Origin: Halomarina oriensis
Lineage (GTDB): Archaea > Halobacteriota > Halobacteria > Halobacteriales > Haloarculaceae
DNA: 64,000 nt
NCBI RefSeq assembly: GCF_009791395.1
Contig: NZ_WSZK01000015.1
Coordinates: 496,001-560,000, forward strand
Reading direction: 5' to 3'
Of the stretch, positions 52,962-62,231 are shown piece by piece; the first letter of the stretch is position 1, and each line of letters opens with the position of its first letter. The notes below the pieces were generated by a model. That model did not search any database. It was not told the DNA's origin and saw nothing but the letters and a program-made list of their open reading frames with translations. Both the position numbers and the translations under genes were made by a program.

Positions 52962-53831
52962 CTACGGGTCGGGGTCGGCCTCGCTCGTGACGTACGCCAG
53001 CAACTGCTCGCCGGAGGTGTCGACACCCTGGCGGGCGAAGAAGTTCGCCACGTTCCGGCAGTCGCGTTCGAGGAAGTCCCGCGAGTTGGGGTGGTGGACC
53101 GTCACGGCCTGCCCGAGGTCGATGACGACGAGTTCGCCGTCGTGGACGACGATGTTGTACTCGCTCAGGTCGCCGTGGACGAGGCCGGCGTCGTAGAGGC
53201 GACGGGTGTACTCCCGGACCACCTCGTAGGCGGTCTGTGGGTTCTCGATGTCGACTTCGGCGAGGCGGTGGCCACGCTGACCCTCCTCGCTCCCGACGAA
53301 CTCCATGACGAGGACGTTGCGCTCGACGGCGATGGGGTCGGGGACGCGGACGCCGGCCTCCTTCGCGCGCTTGAGGTTGGCGAACTCCTTGCGGACCCAC
53401 GCCATCACGACCTTCCGTTTGTCGTTGCCGATGCCCTCGAAGCGGGGGTCGCCGTCGAGGTAGTCGCGCATCTGCTTGAAGTCGCTCGCGGAGATGGCGT
53501 ACACCTTGACGGCGACGGTGGTCTCGTCGGCCCCGAGGGCGTTGTAGACGGCCGCCTCCTTGCCCGTCGAGATTGGTCCGCCGAAGGCCTCGATGTAGCC
53601 GTCCTGGACGAGTTTGTAGATGGCGGCGTAGGTGGCGTCGTCGAACACCGAGTCGTCGACCTTCAGGCGCTCGGAGTTCTTGATGCGCTTGCGGAACTCC
53701 AAGAACTCTCGGTCACGCTTGCGAGCGATACGGTCGGCCTCGGTGTCGCTCACGTCGACCTCCTCCCACTCGTCGCCGAACCCCTCGACGTTGTCCACGT
53801 CGAGCAGGCCGAACTCCTCGGCGTCGGTCAT
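52962..53831 (-). CDS. rio1: Rio1-type serine protein kinase
   Basis: Atypical kinase of 40S/30S ribosome biogenesis, 289 residues. The ATP-loop STGKEAAVY is at residues 88-96, the catalytic loop VHGDLSEYNIV has Asp221 and Asn226, and the metal-binding motif IDLGQAV has Asp238. ATG 53831 overlaps the preceding gene by four bases; the longer frame upstream is antisense to nothing protein-like. Part of the eIF1A-linked group. Confidence 0.95.
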   Translation of the reverse strand: MTDAEEFGLLDVDNVEGFGDEWEEVDVSDTEADRIARKRDREFLEFRKRIKNSERLKVDDSVFDDATYAAIYKLVQDGYIEAFGGPISTGKEAAVYNALGADETTVAVKVYAISASDFKQMRDYLDGDPRFEGIGNDKRKVVMAWVRKEFANLKRAKEAGVRVPDPIAVERNVLVMEFVGSEEGQRGHRLAEVDIENPQTAYEVVREYTRRLYDAGLVHGDLSEYNIVVHDGELVVIDLGQAVTVHHPNSRDFLERDCRNVANFFARQGVDTSGEQLLAYVTSEADPDP

Positions 53832-54382
53832 CGCCGGGCCCCCACGGCGTCGCCGTCGTCGACCGGTGTCTCGGCGATTCGGGCCTCGATTCGCCGGGCG
53901 CGGTCCGTCTCGCCGCGAGCACGGTAGCCGGCGGCCTCCACGTCGAGGGGCATCACGGGCACCTCGCGGTCCGCGACGGTGAGGAACTCGCGGGCCTCGG
54001 CCACGGGTGGGTCCGCGACCCACTCGCCACCGCCGGTCTCACCGGCTTTCGGAGGCGACTCCGTCGTCTCGCCGACCCTGTGTTCGACGTCGCCCATCAG
54101 TTCCACTTCGGTGCCCGACAGCGAGAGCGCGCCGAAGTGCGAGCGGATGTGGTCGGCTTCGGCCTCCTCGGGCGGGACCACCGCCCGGACGACCGACTCG
54201 GAGCACAGTTCCTCGATGCGGTAGACGCCCTCGGCGTCGGAGACGACGTCGATGTCGCCCGGCGACACGTCGAACCCACGCAGCGCGAGGTTCTCGCTGG
54301 CCGTCACCGCCCACGGGAGGTCGGCGGGGAGACGGTCACAGAGCGCGAACAGCGCCTCGCGGTGGGGAACCGGGGCAGTCAT
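53828..54382 (-). CDS. Nucleotidyltransferase-like protein
   Basis: A 184-residue protein starting PHREALFALCDRLPADLPWA, then VTASENLALRGFDVSPGDID, where GDIDVVSD looks like a nucleotidyltransferase metal motif, and later LTVADREVPVMPLDVEAAGY. It resembles small minimal nucleotidyltransferases often placed between eIF1A and Rio1 genes in haloarchaea. Substrate unknown. Coupled to rio1 by a four-base overlap and five bases from eIF1A. Confidence 0.7.
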   Translation of the reverse strand: MTAPVPHREALFALCDRLPADLPWAVTASENLALRGFDVSPGDIDVVSDAEGVYRIEELCSESVVRAVVPPEEAEADHIRSHFGALSLSGTEVELMGDVEHRVGETTESPPKAGETGGGEWVADPPVAEAREFLTVADREVPVMPLDVEAAGYRARGETDRARRIEARIAETPVDDGDAVGARR

Positions 54383-54386
54383 CGCA

Positions 54387-54671
54387 TCACTGGATGTGGC
54401 CCTCGCGGCGGAGCTGGTCGGCGTCCTGCTTCTCGTAGCGCCAGGCGATGTCGCCCTTCTCCTCCTGCCAGTCCCAGGGCTCGACGAGGACGACGTCGTC
54501 CTCGCGTATCCAGATGCGTTTCTGCATCCGGCCGGGGATGCGGGCGGTACGCTCCTCCCCGTCCATGCACCGGACCTTCACCCGGTTGGCCCCGAGCATG
54601 TCCGTGACGACGGCGAACACCTCGTCGCCCTCGGGCATGCGCAGGTCCTTCCTGCTGTCGCTGTCGCTCAT
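54387..54671 (-). CDS. eif1A: Translation initiation factor eIF-1A
   Basis: Ribosomal A-site initiation factor, 94 residues, OB fold. Diagnostic sequence is [40 protein letters not shown] and [20 protein letters not shown]. First gene of the eIF1A, nucleotidyltransferase, rio1 transcript. A possible TATA (ACTTTAACC on the minus strand, about 54699-54707) lies 28-36 bases upstream. The 294-base gap up to 54965 shows no gene. Confidence 0.96.
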   Translation of the reverse strand: MSDSDSRKDLRMPEGDEVFAVVTDMLGANRVKVRCMDGEERTARIPGRMQKRIWIREDDVVLVEPWDWQEEKGDIAWRYEKQDADQLRREGHIQ

Positions 54672-54965
54672 GGGGGGCGTTTCGCAGAGCGGACGGTTAA
54701 AGTTTGCAGCGACCGCGGTTCGGGGTCCACGCCACGGCTGTCACACCCGCGCGTGCGGTCGGTCGTCACGTGTGCCGTCGCGGTCCACGTCACCGACGGC
54801 CTCGGCGTCACCCGGACCTGCCGTCGCTCGGCTGACGCCCCGTCGACGAGGAGTCGGCGTGGACGAGTACGCACCGGTCGACGGCCCGGTGTGTAACGGG
54901 GGCTGAAGCGACGGTCGAGACACACAATCGCGGCCTTTTATCAACTCACTCCCCGACCGGCGGGT

Positions 54966-55154
54966 ATGTTCGGCAAACTCGGCAGGACGGGGTTCGCAGG
55001 GGTTCTCCTGCTCCTCGGCGGTATCGCGCTCATCGCGCTGGAGAGCTACGTCGTCGCGGGCGGGATGGCGCTGGTGCTCGCGGGGCTGTTGCTCGTCGCC
55101 CGCGGACTCCTCGGAACGATGATGAAGGCGTTCGGGATGGACGGGATGCTGTAG
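54966..55154 (+). CDS. Small two-helix membrane protein
   Basis: A 62-residue protein, MFGKLGRTGFAGVLLLLGGI, with two membrane helices (GVLLLLGGIALIALESYVVA; GGMALVLAGLLLVARGLLG) and a Met-rich tail. Conserved-looking haloarchaeal small membrane protein; function unknown. A CTTTTA box about 30 bases before the ATG fits a leaderless promoter. Confidence 0.65.
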   Translation: MFGKLGRTGFAGVLLLLGGIALIALESYVVAGGMALVLAGLLLVARGLLGTMMKAFGMDGML

Positions 55155-55155
55155 C

Positions 55156-55428
55156 TCAGTTCCAGTCCTCTTCGACGCTGCCGTGCTGCGGGGACGTCGT
55201 CGTGTCCGGCCGGCCGACGAAGTAGTACAGCACCATCGCACCGCCGCCGATGATGAACCCGCCGAGGAGGAACGCGACGAACGTCACGCCCGTCCAGACG
55301 CCGACGTTGTCGGCGTTGCGTTTGGTGGCATCGTTGTACACCCAGTACGTCCCCGCCGCCGCGATGGCGAGGTAGACGAGGATGACGACCAGGAATATCG
55401 CACCGATGTCCGCTTGGAGTGGGACCAT
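55156..55428 (-). CDS. Small two-helix membrane protein
   Basis: A 90-residue protein starting MVPLQADIGAIFLVVILVYL with a second helix TFVAFLLGGFIIGGGAMVLY. A loop with YWVYNDATKRNADNVGVWTG and an acidic C-terminus follow. Such short proteins with a YND.A.R loop are common in haloarchaea, role unknown. ATG 55428 places the membrane helix at a usual distance; an upstream start at 55464 is possible. Confidence 0.65.
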   Translation of the reverse strand: MVPLQADIGAIFLVVILVYLAIAAAGTYWVYNDATKRNADNVGVWTGVTFVAFLLGGFIIGGGAMVLYYFVGRPDTTTSPQHGSVEEDWN

Positions 55429-55491
55429 ATCAACCAATAGGGAGGAACCGATATATGAAACCACGTGACAGTCGTGTCAGTCGTGCGAGTG

Positions 55492-57528
55492 CTAACTGTC
55501 ACTCCGTGACTCGCCGGCGCGGTGCTCGCTGATGAGACGGTCGACCATCTCCCCGCGCCGTGCCTTGCGGCGGTCCTCGGCGCGGTCCTCCCAGTCGGCG
55601 ACGGCGTCCTCGACGGCCGCCTCCTCGGCGATGGCGAGTTCGTCGACCTCCTGAATCTCGACCATCTCGGCGGGCGCGACCGGGATAGCGTGGTCGAACA
55701 GCACCTCGTCGGCCACGTCGGAGAGGCCGCCCCGTCGGAGGACCACCCTGGGGTCGGTCTCCGCGAGGCGTTCGGCCGTCGAGCGGCCCGCACCGGAGGC
55801 GTCCCGGAGGAAGACCACGTCGCCCGAGGCGAGGCCGTACGCCTCGTCGGCGGCCTCGATGGCACCCTTGGTGAACTGGTCGACCACCTTGACGGGGACG
55901 AGGCCCTGGCGACTCGCCGCGACGTCCGCGAAGTTCGAGTGGTCGAGTTTCCACAGCTCTTTCAGTCGGTCGAGTTTCCCCTCGATAGCCTCCCGCTCGT
56001 CGCGTTCCTCGGCGAGTTCGCGTTCGAGTCGGTCGGTCTCGCGCTCCAGTCGGGTGACCTCGCGGCGCTCGCGGGCCTCCCGGCGTTCCTCGCGGCGGGC
56101 CTCGCTGAGCTCCTCCTCGTACTCCGCGATGCGCTCGTCCTTCGTCGAGATGGTCTCCCGGAGGTCCTCGACCTGTGATTCGAGGCGACCGGCGCGGGCT
56201 TCGAGGCGCTTGATGCGCTTCTCCTCGGCGGTGAGTTCGCGCTCGACGTGTTCGTGCTCCTCGTCGTCGCCCCCGTCGTCGTCGGTCAGGGCGTCGATGG
56301 CCGCCTCGACGCTCGTCTCCGCGCCGACGACGCGTGCGGCGACCGCCCCCAGGTCGAGGGAGGCGGGCGTCTTGTCGGCGATACGGTCGAGCTGGTCCTC
56401 GTGGGCGTCGAACGCGAACAGCGCGGCGGCTATCGCGTCGCGCTGGTGGTCGTCGTCGTAGCCCACCTCGCGGGTCCGGTGTTGCTTCGCGTCGACCAGG
56501 AGGTCACGGTCGGGTTCCCACCCGGCGGCGTCGAAACTGCGTCGGTACTTCTCGACGGTGTCCGGCATCGGCGTGACGTCGGCCGCGACGAGCAGCGGTC
56601 GGCCGCGTTCGATGATCCACTCCGTGATGGCGGCGGTGTCGGCGGTGCGCGTCGAGAGGGTGTCGAGCACCTCGCCGCCCAGGCCGACGATGGCGACGGC
56701 GGTGGTCGTGCCGGGGTCGATGCCGACGAAGACGTGGTCGCGGCGCTTGGCGAGCGGTTCGAACTCGATGCCGTCGCGCCGTTCGCGTTCGATTTCGACC
56801 CGAACGTCCCCGGCCCGCGACCGGGAGACGGGGAGGTCCTGTGGGCGGGCGTCGACCTCGAACACCGCGCGGGAGAGGCCGCCGTACTTCTCGACGCGGT
56901 CGACCTCGTAGTCCAGTCCGGCCTCGTCGAGCGCCCGTTCGACGTCGCGGGCCTTGTTCTTGACGTGGCCGTGGATGCGGCGCGTGTAGCGGTCCTCGCT
57001 CCACCCGCCCTTGCCGGTCGAGCGGCCCCGAGCGACCTTCACCGACGTCGTGTCGGAGAACGCCGTCACCTCGTAGCCGACGTTGGCCGCGGCGAGACGC
57101 GCGGAGGCCTCCGCTTCCTTCATCGGCTTCTTGCCGTAGGGGACGCCGTGGCGGGCCGCGACCCGCGAGAGCGGTTCCGGGCGGTTCGCGCCGGTCACCT
57201 GGACCAGCTTCGTCTCGGGGGGCAACGAACGCAGGAGGTGGACGAGCGCGTCCTTGTCGGCCGCGAGTTCGTACACGTTGTCCGTCGCCACGATGGCCGG
57301 TCGTTCGCGGTCGATGAGTCGACGGAGCTTCCGATGGGAGACCACGTCGCGGTCGAGGTGCTCCCCGTCGCCAGAACGCTTCGAGTTCTGGCTGGCTCGC
57401 GGCGTCCCTCGGACTCCGCGAACGTCGAACGCGACGACGGCGTACTGGGGGGCGTCACCCCGGACATCGCCGCTCTGGACGTCGACGCCGAACACGACCG
57501 CGTCGAGCGCACTCGTGCGGGTACTCAC
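55492..57528 (-). CDS. DUF460 archaeal protein, RNase H-like with coiled coil
   Basis: A 678-residue archaeal-conserved protein. Two RNase H-like beginnings are visible: VFGVDVQSGDVRGDAPQYAV at the N-terminus and HVFVGIDPGTTTAVAIVGLG near residue 275, each with the Asp expected of RuvC/RNase H folds. A long charged coiled coil runs from about residue 430 to 540, and the C-terminal 130 residues are a separate domain. It is presumed to act on nucleic acids; function unproven. Start is GTG 57528. Confidence 0.85.
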   Translation of the reverse strand: MSTRTSALDAVVFGVDVQSGDVRGDAPQYAVVAFDVRGVRGTPRASQNSKRSGDGEHLDRDVVSHRKLRRLIDRERPAIVATDNVYELAADKDALVHLLRSLPPETKLVQVTGANRPEPLSRVAARHGVPYGKKPMKEAEASARLAAANVGYEVTAFSDTTSVKVARGRSTGKGGWSEDRYTRRIHGHVKNKARDVERALDEAGLDYEVDRVEKYGGLSRAVFEVDARPQDLPVSRSRAGDVRVEIERERRDGIEFEPLAKRRDHVFVGIDPGTTTAVAIVGLGGEVLDTLSTRTADTAAITEWIIERGRPLLVAADVTPMPDTVEKYRRSFDAAGWEPDRDLLVDAKQHRTREVGYDDDHQRDAIAAALFAFDAHEDQLDRIADKTPASLDLGAVAARVVGAETSVEAAIDALTDDDGGDDEEHEHVERELTAEEKRIKRLEARAGRLESQVEDLRETISTKDERIAEYEEELSEARREERREARERREVTRLERETDRLERELAEERDEREAIEGKLDRLKELWKLDHSNFADVAASRQGLVPVKVVDQFTKGAIEAADEAYGLASGDVVFLRDASGAGRSTAERLAETDPRVVLRRGGLSDVADEVLFDHAIPVAPAEMVEIQEVDELAIAEEAAVEDAVADWEDRAEDRRKARRGEMVDRLISEHRAGESRSDS

Positions 57529-57678
57529 AGTCGTGTTAGGGCGACGACCGGCTTAAATTCCGTGGCGCGCTCGGCCCGGTAGGTCCGCCGTGGTGCGGTC
57601 TCGGTCGGGCGTCGACCGCGTGACGGTGGCGAGCACGCGGGCGCTGTCGGCGCTCGTCCCCGCGGTGCCGGCCCGAAC

Positions 57679-57867
57679 TCAGTCCGTGCCGTCGGGCGAC
57701 CACGCACACGACGTGCCGTACACCAGCCGCTCGCCCTCGATGTGCGCGTGCAGACAGGCGTAGTTGCAGAAGCCGCCGACGGCTGTTCGCTCGTCGTCGC
57801 TCCCCTCCTCGACCCAGACCGGGTCGTATCCGGCGAGGTCGCTCCCGCAGTAGGTGCAGTCGGTCAT
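57679..57867 (-). CDS. Small zinc-finger protein
   Basis: A 62-residue protein with CTYCGSDLAGYDPVWVEE and GFCNYACLHAHIEGERLVYG: Cys pairs that suit a TRASH/FYVE-like or zinc-ribbon fold. Haloarchaea have many such small zinc proteins, mostly without assigned role. It lies beside the RNase Z gene on the same strand. Confidence 0.75.
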   Translation of the reverse strand: MTDCTYCGSDLAGYDPVWVEEGSDDERTAVGGFCNYACLHAHIEGERLVYGTSCAWSPDGTD

Positions 57868-57907
57868 ACGCGAATCGAGGCGCGGCGCTCGGGAATCGGT
57901 TTCGGCG

Positions 57908-58828
57908 TCAGTCGGCGTCGGGGTACGGGACGTCGACGCCCTGACCGTCCTCGGCGACGAACGCGTCCTCGAAGACCTCGCGGGCCTGCTCGCCGAGGTG
58001 ACCGGCGTACCCCCCGTAGCGCGAGGAGACGTGTGTGAGCGCGAGCCGGTTCACCCCGGCGCTGGCGGCGAGTTCGGCGGCTTCACGGGCCGTCGAGTGC
58101 CCGGTCCGAGGGGCGCGCTCGGCGTCCTCGTCGGCGAACGTCGCGTCGTGGACGAGGAGGTCCGCGCCCTCGGCGGCGCGTTCGACGGCGTCCGTCGGGC
58201 GGGTGTCGCCGGTGTAGACCACCCGACGGCCGGGTCGGGGGTCGCCGACGACCTGTTCGGGGTCGACGACGGTGCCGTCGTCGAGTTCGACCGACTGCCC
58301 GTCGTGGAGTTTCGAGAACTTCGGACCGACCGGGACGCCGAGTTCCTCGGCGCGTTCGCGGTCGAAGCGGCCCTTCCGGTCGTCCTCGACGAGCGCGTAG
58401 CCGACCGAACGGGTGCGGTGCTCTGTCTCGAACGCCCGGACCTCGAAGTCGTCGCCCCCGAGTGCGACCGACCCCGGCGACACCTCGTCGACACGCACGG
58501 GGTAGGACGGCCGGGTCCCCGCCGCCGTCACGAGGTTCTCGACGGCCGGTTTCGTCCCCGGCGCAGTGTGGATGGCGAGTGCCGCCTCGCGGTCGTTGAA
58601 GTCCCACGTCTGGAGCAAGCCGGGGAGGCCGAGGACGTGGTCGCCGTGGAGGTGCGTGAGGAAGACGTGCGAGACGTCGAAGCCGGTGCCGTAGCGCATC
58701 ATCTGGCGCTGGGTCCCCTCCCCGACGTCGAAGAGGAACCGCTCGCCCTCGCGTCGAACCAGCACCGAACTCGTGTTGCGCTCGGTCGTCGGGATGGCCC
58801 CGCTGGTCCCGAGGAACGTGACGTGCAT
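57908..58828 (-). CDS. rnz: Ribonuclease Z (tRNA 3' processing)
   Basis: Cuts the 3' trailer from tRNA precursors, 306 residues. MBL-fold motifs are intact: LTHLHGDHVLGLPGLLQT (motif II), YTGDTRPT, LLVHDATFADEDAERAPRTG (with the GHSTA segment) and the late Asp/His region LALTHVSSRYGG. The exosite arm typical of tRNase Z (KFSKLHDGQSVELDDGTVV) is present. ATG 58828 gives HVTFLGTSGAIPTTERNTSS at the N-terminus. Confidence 0.95.
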   Translation of the reverse strand: MHVTFLGTSGAIPTTERNTSSVLVRREGERFLFDVGEGTQRQMMRYGTGFDVSHVFLTHLHGDHVLGLPGLLQTWDFNDREAALAIHTAPGTKPAVENLVTAAGTRPSYPVRVDEVSPGSVALGGDDFEVRAFETEHRTRSVGYALVEDDRKGRFDRERAEELGVPVGPKFSKLHDGQSVELDDGTVVDPEQVVGDPRPGRRVVYTGDTRPTDAVERAAEGADLLVHDATFADEDAERAPRTGHSTAREAAELAASAGVNRLALTHVSSRYGGYAGHLGEQAREVFEDAFVAEDGQGVDVPYPDAD

Positions 58829-58916
58829 ATCCGAACTCGCTCCGGGCGTCGGATAGCGGTGTCGAATCGCCGGTCGCGCGGGAAGGTTTTTCACGCCGAA
58901 TAGCCACTCTCCGCGC

Positions 58917-59411
58917 ATGAGCGAGGAGACGTTCGGCGAGAAACTGCTCGGGGTGCTCACGATGTCCATCCTCGGCCTCGGCTTCCTCGACCTGTTCGTG
59001 GACGTCCTCCCCGGCGTCCCGTTCTTCCTCGTCTGGATACTCGGGTTCGCCGTCGTCCTCCCCATCGTCGCTATCCTGCTGGAGGTGGACGACGACGACG
59101 AGGGCGGCGCGTTCGAGAGCTTCGAACGTGAGATGGAACGGTTCGGCGAGGAACTGGAACGAGTGTTCGGTGGCGGTACGACCCGCGAGGACGCGGCCCG
59201 TGACGACGACCCGGCCTCACCCGCCGAGGGGAACACCCGCGACGCCATCGAGACGCTCCGTCGGCGCTACGCCAACGGCGAACTCACCGACGCGCAGTTC
59301 GAGGCGAAACTCGACCGCCTGCTGGAGACCGACACGCCGGAGAACGCCGCCGAGTGGCGCGAGCGTGAACGGGGACGGAACCGAGAACGGGGCCGCGAGT
59401 ACTCCCGCTAG
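58917..59411 (+). CDS. SHOCT-domain membrane protein
   Basis: A 164-residue protein with two N-terminal membrane helices (LLGVLTMSILGLGFLDLFVD; FFLVWILGFAVVLPIVAIL), an acidic linker, and a C-terminal SHOCT motif (DAIETLRRRYANGELTDAQF, then EAKLDRLLET). SHOCT units are short oligomerisation or tethering modules attached to membrane proteins. Divergent from rnz. Function unknown. Confidence 0.8.
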   Translation: MSEETFGEKLLGVLTMSILGLGFLDLFVDVLPGVPFFLVWILGFAVVLPIVAILLEVDDDDEGGAFESFEREMERFGEELERVFGGGTTREDAARDDDPASPAEGNTRDAIETLRRRYANGELTDAQFEAKLDRLLETDTPENAAEWRERERGRNRERGREYSR

Positions 59412-59714
59412 CACCGTCACGACTCCGACGGACCGCGCTCCTCGGACGACGCAGGCGTCGAGACGCCCGAGTAGCGACACACGTTCGGCCTCCCGTCGAG
59501 CGCACCCGCCGAGACGGGCCGACTCGGGGACCAGTTCGGCCGTCCTCGGCTGTGCGGTGTGACGGACGGCCACCACCTCGATACCCAGAGTCGGAGGCGG
59601 GTCGCCCGTTCGGTCCGACGGCTTCGTCCGGTCGACCGCCCGACTGCGAGCGGATTCGACGGTTCGGAACGGTCGGTCGGTTTATGTATGATTACGTGAT
59701 TACTCTGAACTACG
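59412..59714. other. 303-base gap with no supported gene
   Basis: No protein-like frame or RNA gene was recognised. The only feature is a marked AT-rich stretch at about 59680-59714 (GGTTTATGTATGATTACGTG and after), likely the promoter of the lipoprotein gene at 59715. Confidence 0.6.
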
Positions 59715-60191
59715 ATGAGATGGACCGCGCTCGCACTCCTCGTAGTGACGATGGTCGCGCTCGCCGGGTGTTCGGCGAGCGTGCCCGTCACCGGCGACGA
59801 GGCGACGGAGATGGAACCGAACGACGACGCGGCCGCCGGTGTCGCCGAGACGAACACGCCGAGCGGGCACGACGCTCGGGCGAACACGCCGGTCACCGCC
59901 GGACGGTCGACGGAGTCGACGGCCGACCGCGAGAGCGAGACCGGCGCGAAGACGAGCGGTGCCCTCGAACTGCACGTCGACGGGACGCCCGCCCCCGGCG
60001 AGACGGTGACCGTGACCGCGATTCGGAACGACGCGCCCGTGACCGGTGCGGAGGTCCTGCTCGACCGCGAGACGGTGGGGACGACGGGGACGGACGGCAC
60101 GCTCGACGTGCGACTCCCGGCGGACGGGACGACGACCCTGCGCGTCGAACACGGCTCGGCGTCGGTCGACGCCCGACTCGTGTTCGGCTGA
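59715..60191 (+). CDS. Predicted lipoprotein with a C-terminal beta domain
   Basis: A 158-residue lipoprotein: signal MRWTALALLVVTMVALAGC with the lipobox Cys at residue 19. An unstructured Thr/Ser/Glu-rich linker (about residues 25-85) leads to an Ig-like or carboxypeptidase-regulatory-like beta domain (VDGTPAPGETVTVTAIRNDA, then VTGAEVLLDRETVGTTGTDG). Exported and anchored at the cell surface. Specific role unknown. Confidence 0.75.
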   Translation: MRWTALALLVVTMVALAGCSASVPVTGDEATEMEPNDDAAAGVAETNTPSGHDARANTPVTAGRSTESTADRESETGAKTSGALELHVDGTPAPGETVTVTAIRNDAPVTGAEVLLDRETVGTTGTDGTLDVRLPADGTTTLRVEHGSASVDARLVFG

Positions 60192-60290
60192 GCGGGGACA
60201 CGCCCACCGGGTCACTGGACGCCCCTCGGCGACCGGGTCGACGTGTGCGAGACCGACCGATTGATAGCCGTCGGTCGGCTTTCGCCACAC

Positions 60291-61286
60291 ATGGACGCCC
60301 CGCTGTGGACCGAGACGCACGCGCCGTCGCTCGACGAGTTACCACAGGCAGGGGTCCGCGACGCGCTCGGGCGGGCCGTCGACGAACCGATGAACCTCGT
60401 CGTCTACGGGCCGCGTGGGTCGGGCAAGACCGCCGGCCTGCGGGCGCTCGCAGACCGCGCTCACGACGACGAGAACGACCTCGTCGAACTGAACGTCGAC
60501 GACTTCTTCTCGCGGCGGAAGACCGAAATCAAGAACGACCCCCGCTTCGAGCGCTTCCTCGTCGGGCGCTCGCGGCTGTCGAAACGCGACATGATCAACC
60601 ACGTCCTCAAGGAGTCGGCGAGCTACGCGCCCGTCTCGGGGACCTACCGGACGGTCGTGCTCGACAACGCCGAGTCCATCCGAGAGGACTTCCAGCAGGC
60701 GCTGCGTCGGGTGATGGAGCGTCACCACCGGACGACGCAGTTCGTCATCGCCACGCGCCAGCCCTCGAAACTCATCCCGCCGATTCGCTCGCGGTGTTTC
60801 GACGTCCCCGTCCGCGCACCGACCCACGACGAGGTGGTCGGCGTGCTCGAACCCATCCTGGAGGCGGAGGACGTCGAGTACGACGCCGACGGCGTCGAGT
60901 ACGTCGCCGGCTACGCCGAGGGCGACCTGCGCCGGGCCATCCTCGGCGCACAGACGACCGTCGAGGGGGAAGGCGAGTTGACGATGCAGACCGCCTACGA
61001 GGCGCTGGGCGACCTCGGACTCACGACGCGCGTCGAGTCGATGCTGGACGACGCGCTCGCCGGGGAGTTCAGCGACGCCCGGAAGACCCTGGACGACCTG
61101 CTCGTCGACGAGGGCTACGACGGCGGGGAGATACTCGACGACCTGCTTCGCGTGGCTCGCTCGCGGCAGTCCGGTCGGGAACTCGCCGAACTCCACCGCC
61201 TCGCCGGGGAGGTCGACCTCGACCTCGCGGAGGGGACGAGCGACCGTCTCCACCTCTCGCACCTGCTCGCCGAACTGGGTCGCTGA
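60291..61286 (+). CDS. rfcC: RFC small-subunit-like clamp-loader ATPase
   Basis: A 331-residue AAA+ protein of the RFC small-subunit group. Walker A GPRGSGKT is at residues 40-47 and the arginine-finger SRC motif at 167-169, within IATRQPSKLIPPIRSRCF. The Walker B/DEAD position reads LDNAES (residues 124-129), so the first acidic pair is Asp-Asn, not Asp-Glu. A family-specific insert (RKTEIKNDPRFERFLVGRSR) lies near residue 77. Haloarchaea have a second RFC small subunit (RfcC); I place it there with moderate confidence. Confidence 0.85.
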   Translation: MDAPLWTETHAPSLDELPQAGVRDALGRAVDEPMNLVVYGPRGSGKTAGLRALADRAHDDENDLVELNVDDFFSRRKTEIKNDPRFERFLVGRSRLSKRDMINHVLKESASYAPVSGTYRTVVLDNAESIREDFQQALRRVMERHHRTTQFVIATRQPSKLIPPIRSRCFDVPVRAPTHDEVVGVLEPILEAEDVEYDADGVEYVAGYAEGDLRRAILGAQTTVEGEGELTMQTAYEALGDLGLTTRVESMLDDALAGEFSDARKTLDDLLVDEGYDGGEILDDLLRVARSRQSGRELAELHRLAGEVDLDLAEGTSDRLHLSHLLAELGR

Positions 61287-61404
61287 CGGGGCGAGTACTC
61301 CGGGAGAGCGCGTCGACCGTCGAGCGCCGGTGGCCGACCGCCACGAGGGTCGGCCCGCAGAGGCAGGTGTCGGGCTATTTCACCCGCACGGCCGAACGAC
61401 GAGT

Positions 61405-62208
61405 ATGGACCGCCTCGTCGATGGTGTCGAACTCGTCGAGACCATCGTCCGGGTCACGCTCGCGGAGAAGCTCCGGTACCCGGCGGCGGCGCTCGCCTAC
61501 TACGCGTTCGTCTCGTTCCTGCCGCTCCTGTTGCTGGTGTTCGTCGCCGTCGGGCCGGTCCTCGCAACGGACCTGTCGCGGGTCGCCCCGCAGTTTCTCA
61601 CCCCGGCGGTGCGACAGCTAGTCAACCAGTCGATACGGACCGGGACGGAACGGAACGGTGCCGGCGTGCTCGCGGTGCTCGTGGTGCTCTGGAGCGCGGC
61701 GAACTTCGTCGGCGACGTCCGAACGGTCGTCGAACGCGTCGAGGGGACCGTCGAGAGCACGGTCCGGCACTGGCTCCGCGACGCCGTCGTCGTCCTCGGG
61801 TGTCTCGGGACCGCCATCCTCGCCGTCGGAGCGACGAGCATCCTCTTCGCGCTCCGGCCCACCGGCGTCTTCAACCAGTTCGCCGCGTTCGTCGGCCTGT
61901 GGGTCGTGCTCGCCGTCACCTTCCTCCCGCTGTACTACGTGCCGTCGACCGTCGTGCGGTCGCCGCGGGCCGCGCTCCCCGGTGCGGTCGTCACCTCGCT
62001 CGGGTGGACGCTCGTCTACACCGGTATCCACTTCTACGCGGTCAACGCCGGGCAGTACGCCGTCTTCGGCGTCCTCAGCGGCGTCGTCGTCATCTTCACC
62101 GCGCTCTACATCTCCGCGTCGGCCCTGCTCGTCGGCATCGTCGTCAACGTCGCGGTGGCCACGCGGCGAGACGACGTCCCTCACGTCGCCCGACGTCACG
62201 AGCGATAG
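61405..62208 (+). CDS. YihY/BrkB-family membrane protein
   Basis: A 267-residue integral membrane protein with the YihY core: ALAYYAFVSFLPLLLLVFVA, VVLWSAANFVGDVRTVVERV, and LPLYYVPSTVVRSPRAALPG, with six helices. No C-terminal extension, unlike the paralogue at 34079. Function of the family is unsettled. ATG 61405 matches the paralogue's start position relative to the first helix. Confidence 0.85.
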   Translation: MDRLVDGVELVETIVRVTLAEKLRYPAAALAYYAFVSFLPLLLLVFVAVGPVLATDLSRVAPQFLTPAVRQLVNQSIRTGTERNGAGVLAVLVVLWSAANFVGDVRTVVERVEGTVESTVRHWLRDAVVVLGCLGTAILAVGATSILFALRPTGVFNQFAAFVGLWVVLAVTFLPLYYVPSTVVRSPRAALPGAVVTSLGWTLVYTGIHFYAVNAGQYAVFGVLSGVVVIFTALYISASALLVGIVVNVAVATRRDDVPHVARRHER

Positions 62209-62231
62209 ACCGTCGAGGCGACGACCCGCCG

